Counted from the first letter of the stretch, positions 16,442 through 25,427 are shown. The stretch: DNA of 64,000 bases from Bacteroidia bacterium (GCA_041391665.1 JAWKNO010000002.1:744001-808000), one strand, 5' to 3'. Notes: generated from the letters alone by a model not told the origin. Numbers and translations: made by a program.

Positions 16442-17104
16442 TTATTCTCCCCCCAGTTCCTTCCAGATAATCTCGTTAAAAGCGGTAAGAGATGCAAATT
16501 TTCGGTCAGCCAGGACAAATTCGGGCTTTTGAGCTACGAGTGGTTCAGGCACAACGATCGTTTTCATCCTGGCGGCTTTTGCGGCGATGAGGCCATTGAG
16601 GGAATCTTCTATCACGAGGCAGCTTTCGGGTGTTACGCCAAGGGCTTCAGCTGTGAGCAGAAAAACAGCCGGATGAGGTTTGCCTAAAGGTTCTTTTTCT
16701 GCGGATTTGATCACGGCAAACTGTGACCGTATGCCGAGCGTATCGAGTACAGCATCAATGACGATCATGGCGGAAGAAGAGGCGACAGCCATCGGAATAT
16801 TTTTTGCCCGGAGGAAGGCCATCATTTCTGCTACGCCTTCTTTGATTTCTCCTTTCGCTTTGATGATGCGGATTACCCCGGCCAGGATAGCATCTACGAC
16901 TTCATCCGGGCTTTTTCCTGTCCAGTGAAATCGTTGATACCAGTAAGCAACCGTCTCATTGATCCGGATTCCCATGGTTTCTGTAGCCTGGACTTCGGTA
17001 AGGGTTACGCCTATTTCGCGAAAAACCTCAATCATGGCTTGCCGCCAGAAGGGCTCCGAATCAATCAGAACCCCGTCCATATCAAAAATTACGGCATGTA
17101 TCAT
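16442..17104 (-). CDS. HAD-family sugar phosphatase (HxpB/beta-phosphoglucomutase-like)
   Basis: A 220-residue HAD hydrolase. Motif I is FDMDGVLIDSEP (nucleophile Asp8, acid/base Asp10), motif II is VASSSA, motif III Lys lies in GKPHPAVFL, and motif IV is VIEDSLNGL. The cap segment YWYQRFHWTGKSP resembles E. coli hexitol phosphatase HxpB, so it probably dephosphorylates sugar or sugar-alcohol phosphates; a mutase role is less likely but not excluded. Its start overlaps the stop of the upstream cyclophilin gene by 4 nt, so translation is probably coupled. Confidence 0.85.
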   Translation of the reverse strand: MIHAVIFDMDGVLIDSEPFWRQAMIEVFREIGVTLTEVQATETMGIRINETVAYWYQRFHWTGKSPDEVVDAILAGVIRIIKAKGEIKEGVAEMMAFLRAKNIPMAVASSSAMIVIDAVLDTLGIRSQFAVIKSAEKEPLGKPHPAVFLLTAEALGVTPESCLVIEDSLNGLIAAKAARMKTIVVPEPLVAQKPEFVLADRKFASLTAFNEIIWKELGGE

Positions 17105-17748
17105 GGGTTGCCGGCGGCGGGTACCCCTCCTTTTTCGCGGAAAACGGCAGGCGCATCAAACGCCCCGGCAGCATCTCCGATACGGAGGATTTCGATATGT
17201 TTGATGGTATCGTCCTGCGCAATTTTATATACGGTAGCGAGTCCCGATGTTACATACCCAAAGACAGAATGCCGGTTGTCAAGCCATGGCGTAGCTTTAT
17301 GTGTGATAAAAAACTGACTTCCATTGGTTGCTGGTCCATAATTGGCCATAGAGAGCGTGCCTGCCACATTGTGGAGCAGCTCAGGGTGAAACTCGTCCGC
17401 AAATTGATATCCGGGGCCGCCCAGACCGTTGGCGAGGGGATCTCCGCCCTGAATCATAAAATTGCTCATTACACGGTGAAAGGTCAGTCCGTCGAAAAAC
17501 GGGTTTCCGAGGGGTTTGTAGGTATTTTCCATTTTCCCTTCAGACAAAGCAACAAAATTGGCGACTGTCAGCGGGACTTTTTCATATTCAAGGCGGCAGA
17601 TTATGTCTCCTTTATTGGTGGTTATTTGTGCATATAGACCATCAGGAAGGTTTACTTCTTCAGAAGATCCCAAACCACAGCCGGTAAAAAAAGCGGTAGC
17701 TGTCAGGAGGATCAGGGACAATACAGCGTTTTGCAATCGTAGGTTCAT
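17101..17748 (-). CDS. lipoprotein cyclophilin-type peptidyl-prolyl isomerase
   Basis: A 215-residue protein with a lipoprotein signal (lipobox FTGC, Cys24) and a cyclophilin domain from about residue 38. Family motifs include FFDGLTFHRVMSNFMIQGGDP with the catalytic Arg, GTLSMANYGPATNGSQFFI, and WLDNRHSVFGYV. It should assist protein folding in the periplasm. It lies 20 nt after the response-regulator gene and overlaps the HAD phosphatase start by 4 nt, so five genes (19624 to 16442) may be one transcript. Confidence 0.9.
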   Translation of the reverse strand: MNLRLQNAVLSLILLTATAFFTGCGLGSSEEVNLPDGLYAQITTNKGDIICRLEYEKVPLTVANFVALSEGKMENTYKPLGNPFFDGLTFHRVMSNFMIQGGDPLANGLGGPGYQFADEFHPELLHNVAGTLSMANYGPATNGSQFFITHKATPWLDNRHSVFGYVTSGLATVYKIAQDDTIKHIEILRIGDAAGAFDAPAVFREKGGVPAAGNP

Positions 17749-17768
17749 TTTGCAGGAAAAGTGTAAAG

Positions 17769-18206
17769 TTATATAGAGTAATTAATTTTAAGCCAGTAGT
17801 TGACCGTATGCGTAATGATTTTGCTGAAGTCATCAAAACCAATAGGTTTTACGATATAGCTGTTGGCGCCCAGCCGGTAACATTCTTCAATATCTTTGCT
17901 ATGGGCGGAAGAGGTGAGAATTACTACCGGAATGCTTTTGGTTTCCGGCGTAGATTTGATAGAGTTGAGCACTTCTATCCCATTGACTTTCGGTAGTTTA
18001 AGGTCAAGCAGGATAAGTTTGGGATTTTCTTCTCCTTGCCGGTCGCTGAATTCTTTTCTGGCAAAAATATAGTCAAGCGCTTTTTCCCCATCTCTCACAA
18101 TCGAGACGCTGGGGAATAGTTGTTGTTCTTCGAGGCTGATCTGAATCAGTTCGGCATCGGAGGCATTGTCTTCAACAAGGAGAATATCAACAGTTTTAAG
18201 TTCCAT
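17769..18206 (-). CDS. stand-alone CheY-like response regulator (Rcp1-type)
   Basis: A single receiver domain of 145 residues without an output domain. Acidic pocket VEDN, phospho-acceptor Asp68 in LLDLKLPKVNG, Thr/Ser in VILTSS and Lys in YIVKPIGF are all present. The sequence style (long insert before the Asp, ending YW) matches regulators paired with phytochrome-like kinases such as Rcp1. It begins 3 nt after the kinase stop, so the pair is co-translated. Confidence 0.92.
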   Translation of the reverse strand: MELKTVDILLVEDNASDAELIQISLEEQQLFPSVSIVRDGEKALDYIFARKEFSDRQGEENPKLILLDLKLPKVNGIEVLNSIKSTPETKSIPVVILTSSAHSKDIEECYRLGANSYIVKPIGFDDFSKIITHTVNYWLKINYSI

Positions 18207-18209
18207 TAA

Positions 18210-19241
18210 TTACAAATTTAATGGTTGATTCTGAGGAATGGAAAAATAAAATGAGGCCCCATTGCCCGGCGAGGATTCCGCCCACACATGACCCCGGTGG
18301 CGTTCTACAATACGCTGTACAATTGCCAGCCCGACACCGGTACCTTCAAACTCTTCTTTTTCATGTAGGCGTTGAAAAACCCCGAAAAGTTTGTCCTTGT
18401 ACTGCATATCAAATCCAACCCCATTGTCTCGGATATGGAAAATAAAATCTTCGCCTTCATTGTGGCAGCTAATGGATATTTGCGGCTGCGGATTATTGTG
18501 GCTAAATTTTATTGCATTGGAAATAAGATTGGTAAAAACCTGTTTGATCAGCGTTCTGTCGGCGTAAATATCCGGAAAATGGCCTACTTCCCATTGGATA
18601 TTCTCGAAGTTAGCTTCACTTTTAAAAGAGTAAATAATGCTTCCAATAAGATAATTGGTATTGATTTTTTGGTGGCTGACGTCTTTTTGATTGAGTAATG
18701 AGAAGGTGAGCAGGTCATCGATCAATTGCCCCATCTCATGGGTATTGGCCTGAATCACCCGCAGGTAATGGCGCCCCTCTTCCGATAGGCTCTCAAAATG
18801 TTTTTTTATAGCCAGTTGGCTGTAACTGAGAATACTGCGGAGGGGGGTACGCAAGTCATGGGCGACGGAATAGGAAAAAGCCTCCAGTTCATCATTTGCT
18901 TTTTGCAATTGAGCGGTTCGTTGCTGGACGCGGTTTTCAAGTTCTTTATTGAGTTTTCTGATTTCTTTTTCCGCCTTCTTTCTTTCCAAAATTTCTTTGG
19001 TTAGCAGCTCGTTGGAAGCTACAGTTTCCTGCACAAGCGCTTCGAGTGCAATTGCTTGATTTTTAAGCTTTTCTCTGCTTTTTGACATTTCTTCCCCGAG
19101 CATATTCAGGCCCAGCACAATTCCATCCAACTCGTCATTGGCATCTGTGGGTTCTCCTCGTACTTCCAGATTTCCTGTCGCAAGCTGGAGAATTTGCTCC
19201 AGGATTTTCTGGATTTTTGTGTCATGTACGGATTCGCTCAT
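18210..19241 (-). CDS. cytosolic sensor histidine kinase with HAMP-like N-terminus
   Basis: A 343-residue kinase without transmembrane segments. Residues 1-60 resemble an isolated HAMP linker (LATGNLEVRGEPTDANDELDG) and lead into a long coiled coil (60-120). HisKA has the phospho-His128 in YSVAHDLRTPLRS; the ATPase domain has NLISNAIKFSH, DNGVGFD and GTGVGLAIV. I chose ATG at 19241 because it gives a 4-nt ATGA overlap with the upstream gene; the frame could extend seven residues more. With the DUF7793-like protein and the single-domain regulator it forms a three-gene signalling cassette. The input signal is unknown. Confidence 0.88.
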   Translation of the reverse strand: MSESVHDTKIQKILEQILQLATGNLEVRGEPTDANDELDGIVLGLNMLGEEMSKSREKLKNQAIALEALVQETVASNELLTKEILERKKAEKEIRKLNKELENRVQQRTAQLQKANDELEAFSYSVAHDLRTPLRSILSYSQLAIKKHFESLSEEGRHYLRVIQANTHEMGQLIDDLLTFSLLNQKDVSHQKINTNYLIGSIIYSFKSEANFENIQWEVGHFPDIYADRTLIKQVFTNLISNAIKFSHNNPQPQISISCHNEGEDFIFHIRDNGVGFDMQYKDKLFGVFQRLHEKEEFEGTGVGLAIVQRIVERHRGHVWAESSPGNGASFYFSIPQNQPLNL

Positions 19242-19624
19242 TGCGCAAACTGCTTTAACCAATTGATGGCGGAGTTTTCATCTGTAAATAATTTTACCGG
19301 ATAGTCAGGTTTATTGATTCCAATGATAAAACTTCCGATTACTCTGCTAAAGACACTTCCTACCAGAAGCCCTACTGCCAGGTAGGTATTGGTCATTTCC
19401 TCAGAGTTTGTGTAGGCCCGGGCTTCAGGAGTAGCCGAAATCATATTCCGGATATCGGTCAGCATTATGGCTTTTTTATCTCCTATCAGTTTTTTTATGG
19501 CACGGTGTTCTTCTCTTACCGTCTCAAGTGTGCTTTTTGTCTGGGGTTTGGTCACCAAGCGCAGGATCCCGTCATTATCTATCGAAATCCAGCAGTTAGT
19601 AGTTTCCATTACACCTTGATTCAT
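19238..19624 (-). CDS. DUF7793/STAS-like signalling protein
   Basis: A 128-residue protein with the overall look of SpoIIAA/STAS-like proteins found in Bacteroidota signalling operons: WISIDNDGILRLV, IMLTDIRNMISATPEARAY, then FSRVIGSFIIGINKP and KLFTDENSAINWLKQF at the C-terminus. No transmembrane segment or enzyme motif is visible. It overlaps the kinase gene by 4 nt, which suggests it modulates that kinase. Met6 (METTN) is an alternative start. The family name is from memory. Confidence 0.6.
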   Translation of the reverse strand: MNQGVMETTNCWISIDNDGILRLVTKPQTKSTLETVREEHRAIKKLIGDKKAIMLTDIRNMISATPEARAYTNSEEMTNTYLAVGLLVGSVFSRVIGSFIIGINKPDYPVKLFTDENSAINWLKQFAQ

Positions 19625-19734
19625 ACGAAGCTATTTTTGTCGAATATTGAACTATGTTTTTTGCCTAACCTTTTAATATGTCGAAATATAATTAAAAAAA
19701 ATTGTAATCTTCCAATTCAGCCTGCATATAAAGA

Positions 19735-19774
19735 AATAAAAAAAGCGTCAGTTTTCGGAATGACAACTGACGCT
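19735..19774 (-). terminator. intrinsic terminator
   Basis: A 10-bp perfect stem (AGCGTCAGTT / AACTGACGCT) with an 11-nt loop; on the minus strand the stem is followed by TTTTTTTATT. It lies 40 nt after the stop of the small secreted-protein gene at 19814. Confidence 0.8.
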
Positions 19775-19813
19775 CAAAAGGCTTTATTATGGAGAGAAAA
19801 GAACAATTTTTTG

Positions 19814-20086
19814 TTAAGGCTTCTTGATATCTTTTGATTTTTCGGGACTGGTAAAATTGCATTTTGGCGGTGTCATCCTGCAGGTGTCTGGCTGACAGTT
19901 TGGTTTAGCCGCCGGTACCAGTTGTGTTGTTTTTTTGGCCGGAGCTTGTGTTGTCTCCTGATACATTTCTGCGTAAGGGGTAAGTGCCAGATGGATGCCT
20001 TCCTGGCTGGTTTGACAGTAGGCCGCCGTGGCGATACCTATGCTGGCCAGAATTGTCAGAAGCAAACAGAATTTTTTGAATAACAT
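19814..20086 (-). CDS. small secreted protein of unknown function
   Basis: A 90-residue protein with a signal peptide (MLFKKFCLLLTILASIGIATAA, cleavage near AYCQT). The mature part of about 65 residues is rich in Pro, Thr and Lys and has three Cys (PNCQPDTC, PPKCNF). No family is recognised. It is a single gene with its own terminator. Its ATG start, good signal peptide and terminator support a real gene. Confidence 0.6.
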   Translation of the reverse strand: MLFKKFCLLLTILASIGIATAAYCQTSQEGIHLALTPYAEMYQETTQAPAKKTTQLVPAAKPNCQPDTCRMTPPKCNFTSPEKSKDIKKP

Positions 20087-20259
20087 CAGGGCCTTGGTTA
20101 GTGTTTACCTGAGTTATACTGAAAAAATGGGTTTAGGTAACAGAATTATCCTGACCTTTCGCTGAGGTGCAGTCTTTCTTCGGCAAACAGAATCATTTAT
20201 TCGACATGTAACCTTGCTGTGATAGTCAGGGTTTCGTAGCTTTCGGGAAGACTTTTTGC

Positions 20260-21303
20260 ATGCGGCCAAAATATATTTATGTATTGGTACACCTTCTCCT
20301 ATGGACAGGTGCGTATTATCTGCTGGCACCAGAACCTGTTGGTGTAGGGCGTTTTTTACTGCCCGTTTTTTCGCCCCGGCAAAATCTGTGGTTTATCACA
20401 TATGGTATTTTGCTGAATGCCATTATGATTTATACCTATGCTCATTTGCTTCTGCCACGGTATCTTAAGAAAAATAATATCAGCTATTTTTTTCTCATCA
20501 ACCTGATCTACCTGTCGGGATTTGTGCTGCTGGAAAGTTTTCTGGATTATTCATTTGTGGTTTTTCACCATTTACCGACCTCTCCCGACTCGTGGCAATC
20601 GTTTGGCGGTTGGGTAGAAACCAATACGGTACTGAATGTAGTATTCATGCTGGTTGCCAATTTTTATGGCTTCACTTTCGCCTGGTTTCGTGAACAACAA
20701 AACAGGCGAAGCCTGGAACAGGAAAAGCTTAAAGCCGAATTGTCTGCCCTGAAACATCAGATCAACCCCCACTTCCTGTTTAATATTCTCAATGGCCTTT
20801 ACGGTCTGGCCTATCAAAATGACGACGAACCCACTGCCGAGGGGATTGCCAAACTTTCTCACCTGATGCGGTATATGCTCTATGAATCCAACGACAATGC
20901 GGTGTTGCTTGACAAAGAAATCCGCTATATGGAAAATTACATAGACCTACAGCGATTGCGTACACAGGGCGCTGTGGATATAGATTTTTCGGTCAAGGGG
21001 GAGGTACAGGGAAAAAAAATTGCCCCTATGATTCTGATTCCTTTTGTGGAAAATGCCTTTAAACACGGGGTAAGTACAGCAAAACCCTCCTCCATTGTCA
21101 TCCAGCTCAACATCCTGGAAAACGACCTGTCTTTTAGGGTCGTCAATACCATTCACCGGAGCGAAAGCTCCGCTGCACCCTTTGGGGGTATAGGCCTTAA
21201 AAATGTGGAAAAACGCCTGAATCTTTTATATAAAAACGCATTTAGACTTGAAATAGACCAGAAAAATGGTTTTTTTGAAATAAACCTAACCATTGCCTTA
21301 TGA
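20260..21303 (+). CDS. LytS/YehU-type sensor histidine kinase
   Basis: A 347-residue membrane kinase. Four hydrophobic segments lie at about residues 7-23, 43-65, 76-93 and 123-142. The His_kinase domain has the phospho-His171 in HQINPHFLFNILNGL, and the ATPase domain has PMILIPFVENAFKHG and GGIGLKNVEKRL. This is the usual kinase of LytTR systems. Its stop overlaps the next start (ATGA), so the regulator is the partner. It starts a plus-strand run that may continue into coaX. Confidence 0.93.
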   Translation: MRPKYIYVLVHLLLWTGAYYLLAPEPVGVGRFLLPVFSPRQNLWFITYGILLNAIMIYTYAHLLLPRYLKKNNISYFFLINLIYLSGFVLLESFLDYSFVVFHHLPTSPDSWQSFGGWVETNTVLNVVFMLVANFYGFTFAWFREQQNRRSLEQEKLKAELSALKHQINPHFLFNILNGLYGLAYQNDDEPTAEGIAKLSHLMRYMLYESNDNAVLLDKEIRYMENYIDLQRLRTQGAVDIDFSVKGEVQGKKIAPMILIPFVENAFKHGVSTAKPSSIVIQLNILENDLSFRVVNTIHRSESSAAPFGGIGLKNVEKRLNLLYKNAFRLEIDQKNGFFEINLTIAL

Positions 21304-22034
21304 TGTTGAATTGTATAGCCATAGACGACGAACCGCTGGCATTGGAAGTAATCGAAAGATTTTGCGGCAAGATTCCTAACCTTCAGTTGCTGCGCACTTT
21401 CCGCAATCCGATAGAAGCTGTCGAGTTTTTTCGCAACCACCCGGTAGATTTGGTTTTTCTCGATATTCAGATGCCCGACCTCAACGGAATTCAACTTCTT
21501 CAGTCGCTAAGCCATAAACCGATGGTGATTTTTACCACTGCCTATTCCGAATATGCGGTTGACAGCTACGAATTTGATGCGATCGATTATCTGCTAAAAC
21601 CCTTTTTATTTGACCGCTTTCTCAAATCAGTGAATAAAGCTTTCGATCAGATGAAAGCCCGGGAAGCGATTGAAAACCAGGAAGAAACTTTGCCCGAAGA
21701 AGAAACGGCTTCGGATAAAGACTATCTTTTTATTAAATCTGATACCCGCTTTTTTAAAGTGGACTTCAAAAATATCCTCTATGTTGAAGGAATGAGAGAT
21801 TATATAGCGGTCCATACACCCGGGCAGAAAATACTCACATTGATGAGTATGACCAAAATGATGGATAAACTTCCCTCGGGAGATTTTATGCGAATTCACA
21901 AGTCGTATATTATCGGATTAAACCATATTTCACTGATACAAAACAATCGCGTAATTATTGCCGGCAAAGAAATCCCTATTAGCAATTCATTTAAAGACAC
22001 TTTTCTTAAATTTGTTGAGGGTATGAATGATTAG
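21300..22034 (+). CDS. LytTR-family response regulator
   Basis: A 244-residue regulator. The receiver domain has IDDEPLA, phospho-acceptor Asp55 in VFLDIQMPDLNG, switch TTAY and Lys in YLLKPF. The C-terminal LytTR DNA-binding domain (about 142-240) has FIKSDTRFFKVDFKNILYVEG and FMRIHKSYIIGLNHI. The first codons overlap the kinase stop, so the pair is co-translated. Confidence 0.94.
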   Translation: MMLNCIAIDDEPLALEVIERFCGKIPNLQLLRTFRNPIEAVEFFRNHPVDLVFLDIQMPDLNGIQLLQSLSHKPMVIFTTAYSEYAVDSYEFDAIDYLLKPFLFDRFLKSVNKAFDQMKAREAIENQEETLPEEETASDKDYLFIKSDTRFFKVDFKNILYVEGMRDYIAVHTPGQKILTLMSMTKMMDKLPSGDFMRIHKSYIIGLNHISLIQNNRVIIAGKEIPISNSFKDTFLKFVEGMND

Positions 22035-22074
22035 CATCACAACCTTCTTATCTTGTGCGGCGAAAAATATATAC

Positions 22075-22833
22075 ATGCTACTCGTTACAGACATTGGGAA
22101 TTCAGACATCGTATGGGGGGTATGGGATAATGGCACGTGGTTACACCAGTGGCGACATCCGTCTTCAAAGTATCCTTCTGCCGGAGCCGCTATCCAAAAA
22201 TATGCAGATACTGCCGGAATAAATCTTAACGCATTTGAAAAGGTCGTGATAAGCAGCGTGGTTCCGGGGATTTCTCCAGCGGTGAAAACCATGCTCGAAA
22301 AACTTACCGGCTCAAAAGCCATTATTATTGGTCCTGATATTTTCAGAAAGATGAAAATGCGGATCGACAATCCGGACGAAATCGGTTCTGATCTTGTTGC
22401 CAATGCCGTAGCTGCCTATGCGCGATTCTCTCAGGCGGCAATTGTTGTGGATTTTGGTACTGCCTTGACATTTACTACGGTGTCAGATGAGGGCGAAATA
22501 TTGGGCGTAGCCATTGCGCCTGGCCTGAAAACGGCGATGTTGGCTTTATTTTCCAATACAGCCCAACTTCCGGTCGTGCCATTGGAGTTGCCCGAATCTG
22601 CCATTGGTAAAAATACTGCGCATGCTTTGCAGGCGGGAATATTGCTGGGATATGTAGGGCTGGTAAATGAGTTGATTGACCGGATACAGGCTGAATTACC
22701 AATACAAGCGAAAGTCATCGCTACCGGGGGGCTTTCCTCTGTGCTGGCGCCGCTGAAGGCCAGGTTTGACGAAGTGGATCCTATGCTTACGCTTGATGGT
22801 CTGCGACAAATCGCCGAAAAGTATGGCATCTAA
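22075..22833 (+). CDS. coaX: type III pantothenate kinase
   Basis: Catalyses ATP-dependent phosphorylation of pantothenate, the first step of coenzyme A synthesis. The start at 22075 is chosen because the protein then begins MLLVTDIGNSDIVWG, the phosphate-binding motif of the ASKHA fold at the expected position; the reading frame upstream to 22027 has no support. Other landmarks are ISSVVP, IGSDLVANAVAAY (the pantothenate-binding loop, with Leu where GxDR proteins have Arg), VVDFGTALTFTTV and the final ATGGLS. Length (252 aa) fits. It follows the LytTR regulator after 40 nt. Confidence 0.93.
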   Translation: MLLVTDIGNSDIVWGVWDNGTWLHQWRHPSSKYPSAGAAIQKYADTAGINLNAFEKVVISSVVPGISPAVKTMLEKLTGSKAIIIGPDIFRKMKMRIDNPDEIGSDLVANAVAAYARFSQAAIVVDFGTALTFTTVSDEGEILGVAIAPGLKTAMLALFSNTAQLPVVPLELPESAIGKNTAHALQAGILLGYVGLVNELIDRIQAELPIQAKVIATGGLSSVLAPLKARFDEVDPMLTLDGLRQIAEKYGI

Positions 22834-22930
22834 AAAACTCAAAAAAAAAATAGATTCTTCAGAACCACTTTTATATTATTCCGTAGGAAACGTTTTACAT
22901 CCCTCCGTTACGTAGCAGAAATCATATTGT

Positions 22931-24346
22931 ATGAATCAAGCTGAGTCTATATCAGCGAGGATCGGTCGTGCCCGCCGTCTCCTCGCTATGGCAATTAACG
23001 GTACGGAGAAGGAGTTTACTTCCGGAAGTATTCGCAGGGCATTGTTTATTCTGGCCATTCCCATGGTTCTTGAAATGGTGATGGAGTCGCTGTTTGCCGT
23101 TGTGGACATTTACTTTGTAGGAAAGGTAAGTGTGGACGCACTGGCAACTGTCGCGCTGACTGAATCTATTTTATTTCTGGTCTATGCCATCGCCGTGGGG
23201 CTAAGTATGGCTACGACAGCCATGATTTCCCGAAGGGTCGGTGAAAAAAAACACGAAGAGGCGTCAAAAGCTGCAGCCCAGGCTCTGTTTATTGGATTGA
23301 GTTTTGCCGCAGTCATCAGTATTTCGGGGTTGTTTTTTTCTAAAGATATCCTTCGGTTGATGGGGGGCAGTGAGCAGCTGATCGAAGCGGGATCGGGTTA
23401 TGCCATGTGGATGCTGGGAGGCAACCTCACGATTATGCTCCTGTTTCTGAACAACGCGATATTTCGCGGAGCCGGAGACGCGGCTATTTCGATGCGGGTG
23501 CTCTGGGTTTCCAACGGCTTGAATATGTTATTGGATCCATGCCTGATTTTTGGTTACGGACCTTTTCCCGAACTGGGCGTAACCGGTGCCGCGGTTGCTA
23601 CCAATATTGGCCGGGGAATTGGCGTGGTCTGGCAGCTATGGATACTTTTCCGTGGAAATGGAGTGATTATGATCAAACGCCAGGATCTGGTTGCAAATCT
23701 GGCACTGATGTGGCGGCTGATCAAAGTTTCTTTTGGTGGAATGGGGCAATTTTTGATAGGCTCGGCTAGCTGGACCTTTATGGTACGAATCATTTCCATT
23801 TTTGGCAGTGAAGCTCTGGCCGGCTACACCGTTTCTTTTCGGATCATCATCTTCACAATCCTTCCTTCCTGGGGACTTGCCAATGCTGCCGCGACGCTTG
23901 TCGGGCAAAACCTTGGGGCAAATCAACCCGATCGTGCCGAAAAATCAGTCTGGTATGCTGCCTTTTATAATATGGTATTCCTGACAGCCATTTCAGCATT
24001 GTTTTTCACCAACGCTTCTTTTTTTGTAGGCCTGTTTTCGCAGGAAGCAGAAGTGATCCGGTATGGCGTAATGAGCCTGAAAATCATTTGCTCAGGCTAT
24101 ATCTTTTTTGCCTACGGAATGGTGGTAAGCCAGGCATTTAACGGAGCCGGCGATACCCGTACACCTACCATCATTAATTTGATTGGATATTGGTTGATAC
24201 AGATACCGCTGGCTTATGTTTTGTCGGTAACGTTGGCCTGGGGCCCTGTCGGCGTATTTATTGCCATAGCCCTGACGCTGGTTTTTATTGCAGTTATCAG
24301 CGTCGCAGTTTTCAGACGGGGAAAATGGAAAGAGGTACTGATTTAA
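22931..24346 (+). CDS. MATE-family efflux transporter
   Basis: A 471-residue protein with about twelve membrane segments in two homologous halves. The family hallmarks are the N-terminal ALFILAIPMVLEMVMESLFAVVDIYFVG, GRGIG in the middle and LVGQNLGANQPDRAE at the matching place in the second half. It would expel cationic or aromatic compounds using a Na+ or H+ gradient. The 3' end overlaps the convergent fasciclin gene by 4 nt. Confidence 0.93.
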   Translation: MNQAESISARIGRARRLLAMAINGTEKEFTSGSIRRALFILAIPMVLEMVMESLFAVVDIYFVGKVSVDALATVALTESILFLVYAIAVGLSMATTAMISRRVGEKKHEEASKAAAQALFIGLSFAAVISISGLFFSKDILRLMGGSEQLIEAGSGYAMWMLGGNLTIMLLFLNNAIFRGAGDAAISMRVLWVSNGLNMLLDPCLIFGYGPFPELGVTGAAVATNIGRGIGVVWQLWILFRGNGVIMIKRQDLVANLALMWRLIKVSFGGMGQFLIGSASWTFMVRIISIFGSEALAGYTVSFRIIIFTILPSWGLANAAATLVGQNLGANQPDRAEKSVWYAAFYNMVFLTAISALFFTNASFFVGLFSQEAEVIRYGVMSLKIICSGYIFFAYGMVVSQAFNGAGDTRTPTIINLIGYWLIQIPLAYVLSVTLAWGPVGVFIAIALTLVFIAVISVAVFRRGKWKEVLI

Positions 24347-25266
24347 TTGGGGTCAATCACATCTTCCATAAAATGAATCACGCCATTTCTCGACTGGAGA
24401 TTTAAGGAAGTGGTATAAGCATTGTTGTTGATCACAACACCATTGATGAGGGGAGAAATGGTGAGGGTTTTATTGTTCAGATTTGTGTATTCTGTTGGAA
24501 GTACCAGCCCCAGTAAGACGCTGCCTGTTATATTGGTATTTAGCATATGGGTCAATACCAGTGCGCGTGCTTGTTCTACCGAAAGATCTTGTGGACCAAC
24601 AATGCCGGGAACTTTATCGAAATAGGCTTTAAATGCATTATTGTCAGGCACAAAAAAAGTACGTGAAATCCCTTTGGTTGATAAAGTCGTCCTTAACTCT
24701 GCACGGTCAATCAATTCTTTCATCGTTGAAAGACCTTCATTCATGTCAATAAAATCCATCATAGTAGGCATAGGGAGCATTCCATCCAGTCCCTGAATAT
24801 ACCCGTTGCCTGTTTCTATATCGGGATCGACGATATTTGCTCTGCGGTTGATCTGAAGCAGGGTTGTCTCCTCAATCTGCATCAGAATAAAGGTCCCGTC
24901 AGGCCCCAGATTACAGGGGGTTACAAAATATCCGGTACCAAGATTTTCTGTTTTAACCCGGGTATATTGTACATGATAGGCGAGGATTCCGCTCAGTTCA
25001 TTTACCGGAATATCAGAGAGGCTGCCGTATTTAAATTCCTCAAGAAAATTGTCCACGGCCGTATTGTTGGGCGCAAAAATCGTAAAAATTGTCGAGGAGT
25101 TAAAGAGGCTGTCCAGCCCGCTGATTTCAATTACTTCTACCCATTTGCTGTATTCGGGCTTTGATTTGAGGGTTTCATATAAGCTGGGTAATACGGGATC
25201 TTTTTTACATGAGGAAAATAGCCCCGCTGTTAACACCATAAAAATCAGAAAGTATGCTCGTTTCAT
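24343..25266 (-). CDS. fasciclin (FAS1) domain lipoprotein
   Basis: A 307-residue protein with lipobox FSSC (Cys20) and two FAS1-like domains, about residues 30-165 and 170-305. Typical FAS1 blocks are TIFAPNNTAVDNFL and LAYHVQYTRV in the first domain, and TFFVPDNNAFKAYFD and LTHMLNTNI in the second, ending RNGVIHFMEDVIDP. FAS1 proteins act in adhesion or surface assembly. The second domain matches the consensus better than the first. Confidence 0.88.
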   Translation of the reverse strand: MKRAYFLIFMVLTAGLFSSCKKDPVLPSLYETLKSKPEYSKWVEVIEISGLDSLFNSSTIFTIFAPNNTAVDNFLEEFKYGSLSDIPVNELSGILAYHVQYTRVKTENLGTGYFVTPCNLGPDGTFILMQIEETTLLQINRRANIVDPDIETGNGYIQGLDGMLPMPTMMDFIDMNEGLSTMKELIDRAELRTTLSTKGISRTFFVPDNNAFKAYFDKVPGIVGPQDLSVEQARALVLTHMLNTNITGSVLLGLVLPTEYTNLNNKTLTISPLINGVVINNNAYTTSLNLQSRNGVIHFMEDVIDPN

Positions 25267-25294
25267 TTGTTATTTAGTTTAGTCGCAGTATAAA

Positions 25295-25334
25295 CGTAAA
25301 AAAATCTGTACATGGATGCCTCCCGGTACAGATT
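25295..25334 (-). terminator. hairpin with T-run ahead of the fasciclin gene
   Basis: Nine-bp stem (AATCTGTAC / GTACAGATT) with a 14-nt loop. On the minus strand it is followed by a run of T residues ending 28 nt before the fasciclin start. It could be a leader attenuator, or a second terminator for the upstream lipoprotein gene. Confidence 0.5.
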
Positions 25335-25393
25335 AGCGCTGCAAAACTAAAAAACATTCCACCTAAAAGAGAAAATGATCGCAGAAATCATCG

Positions 25394-25427
25394 CAAAAAA
25401 AATGAGGCGGCCTTTTGGGCCGACCTC
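25394..25427 (-). terminator. intrinsic terminator of the small lipoprotein gene
   Basis: GAGG-C-GGCC pairs with GGCC-GA-CCTC around TTTTG, followed on the minus strand by a T-rich run (25394-25403). It lies 37 nt after the stop of the lipoprotein gene at 25465. Confidence 0.75.

Noticed and set aside
22834..22930. Possible riboswitch or operator before the MATE gene
   Set aside because: The 97-nt gap is A-rich with no convincing palindrome or known riboswitch fold.
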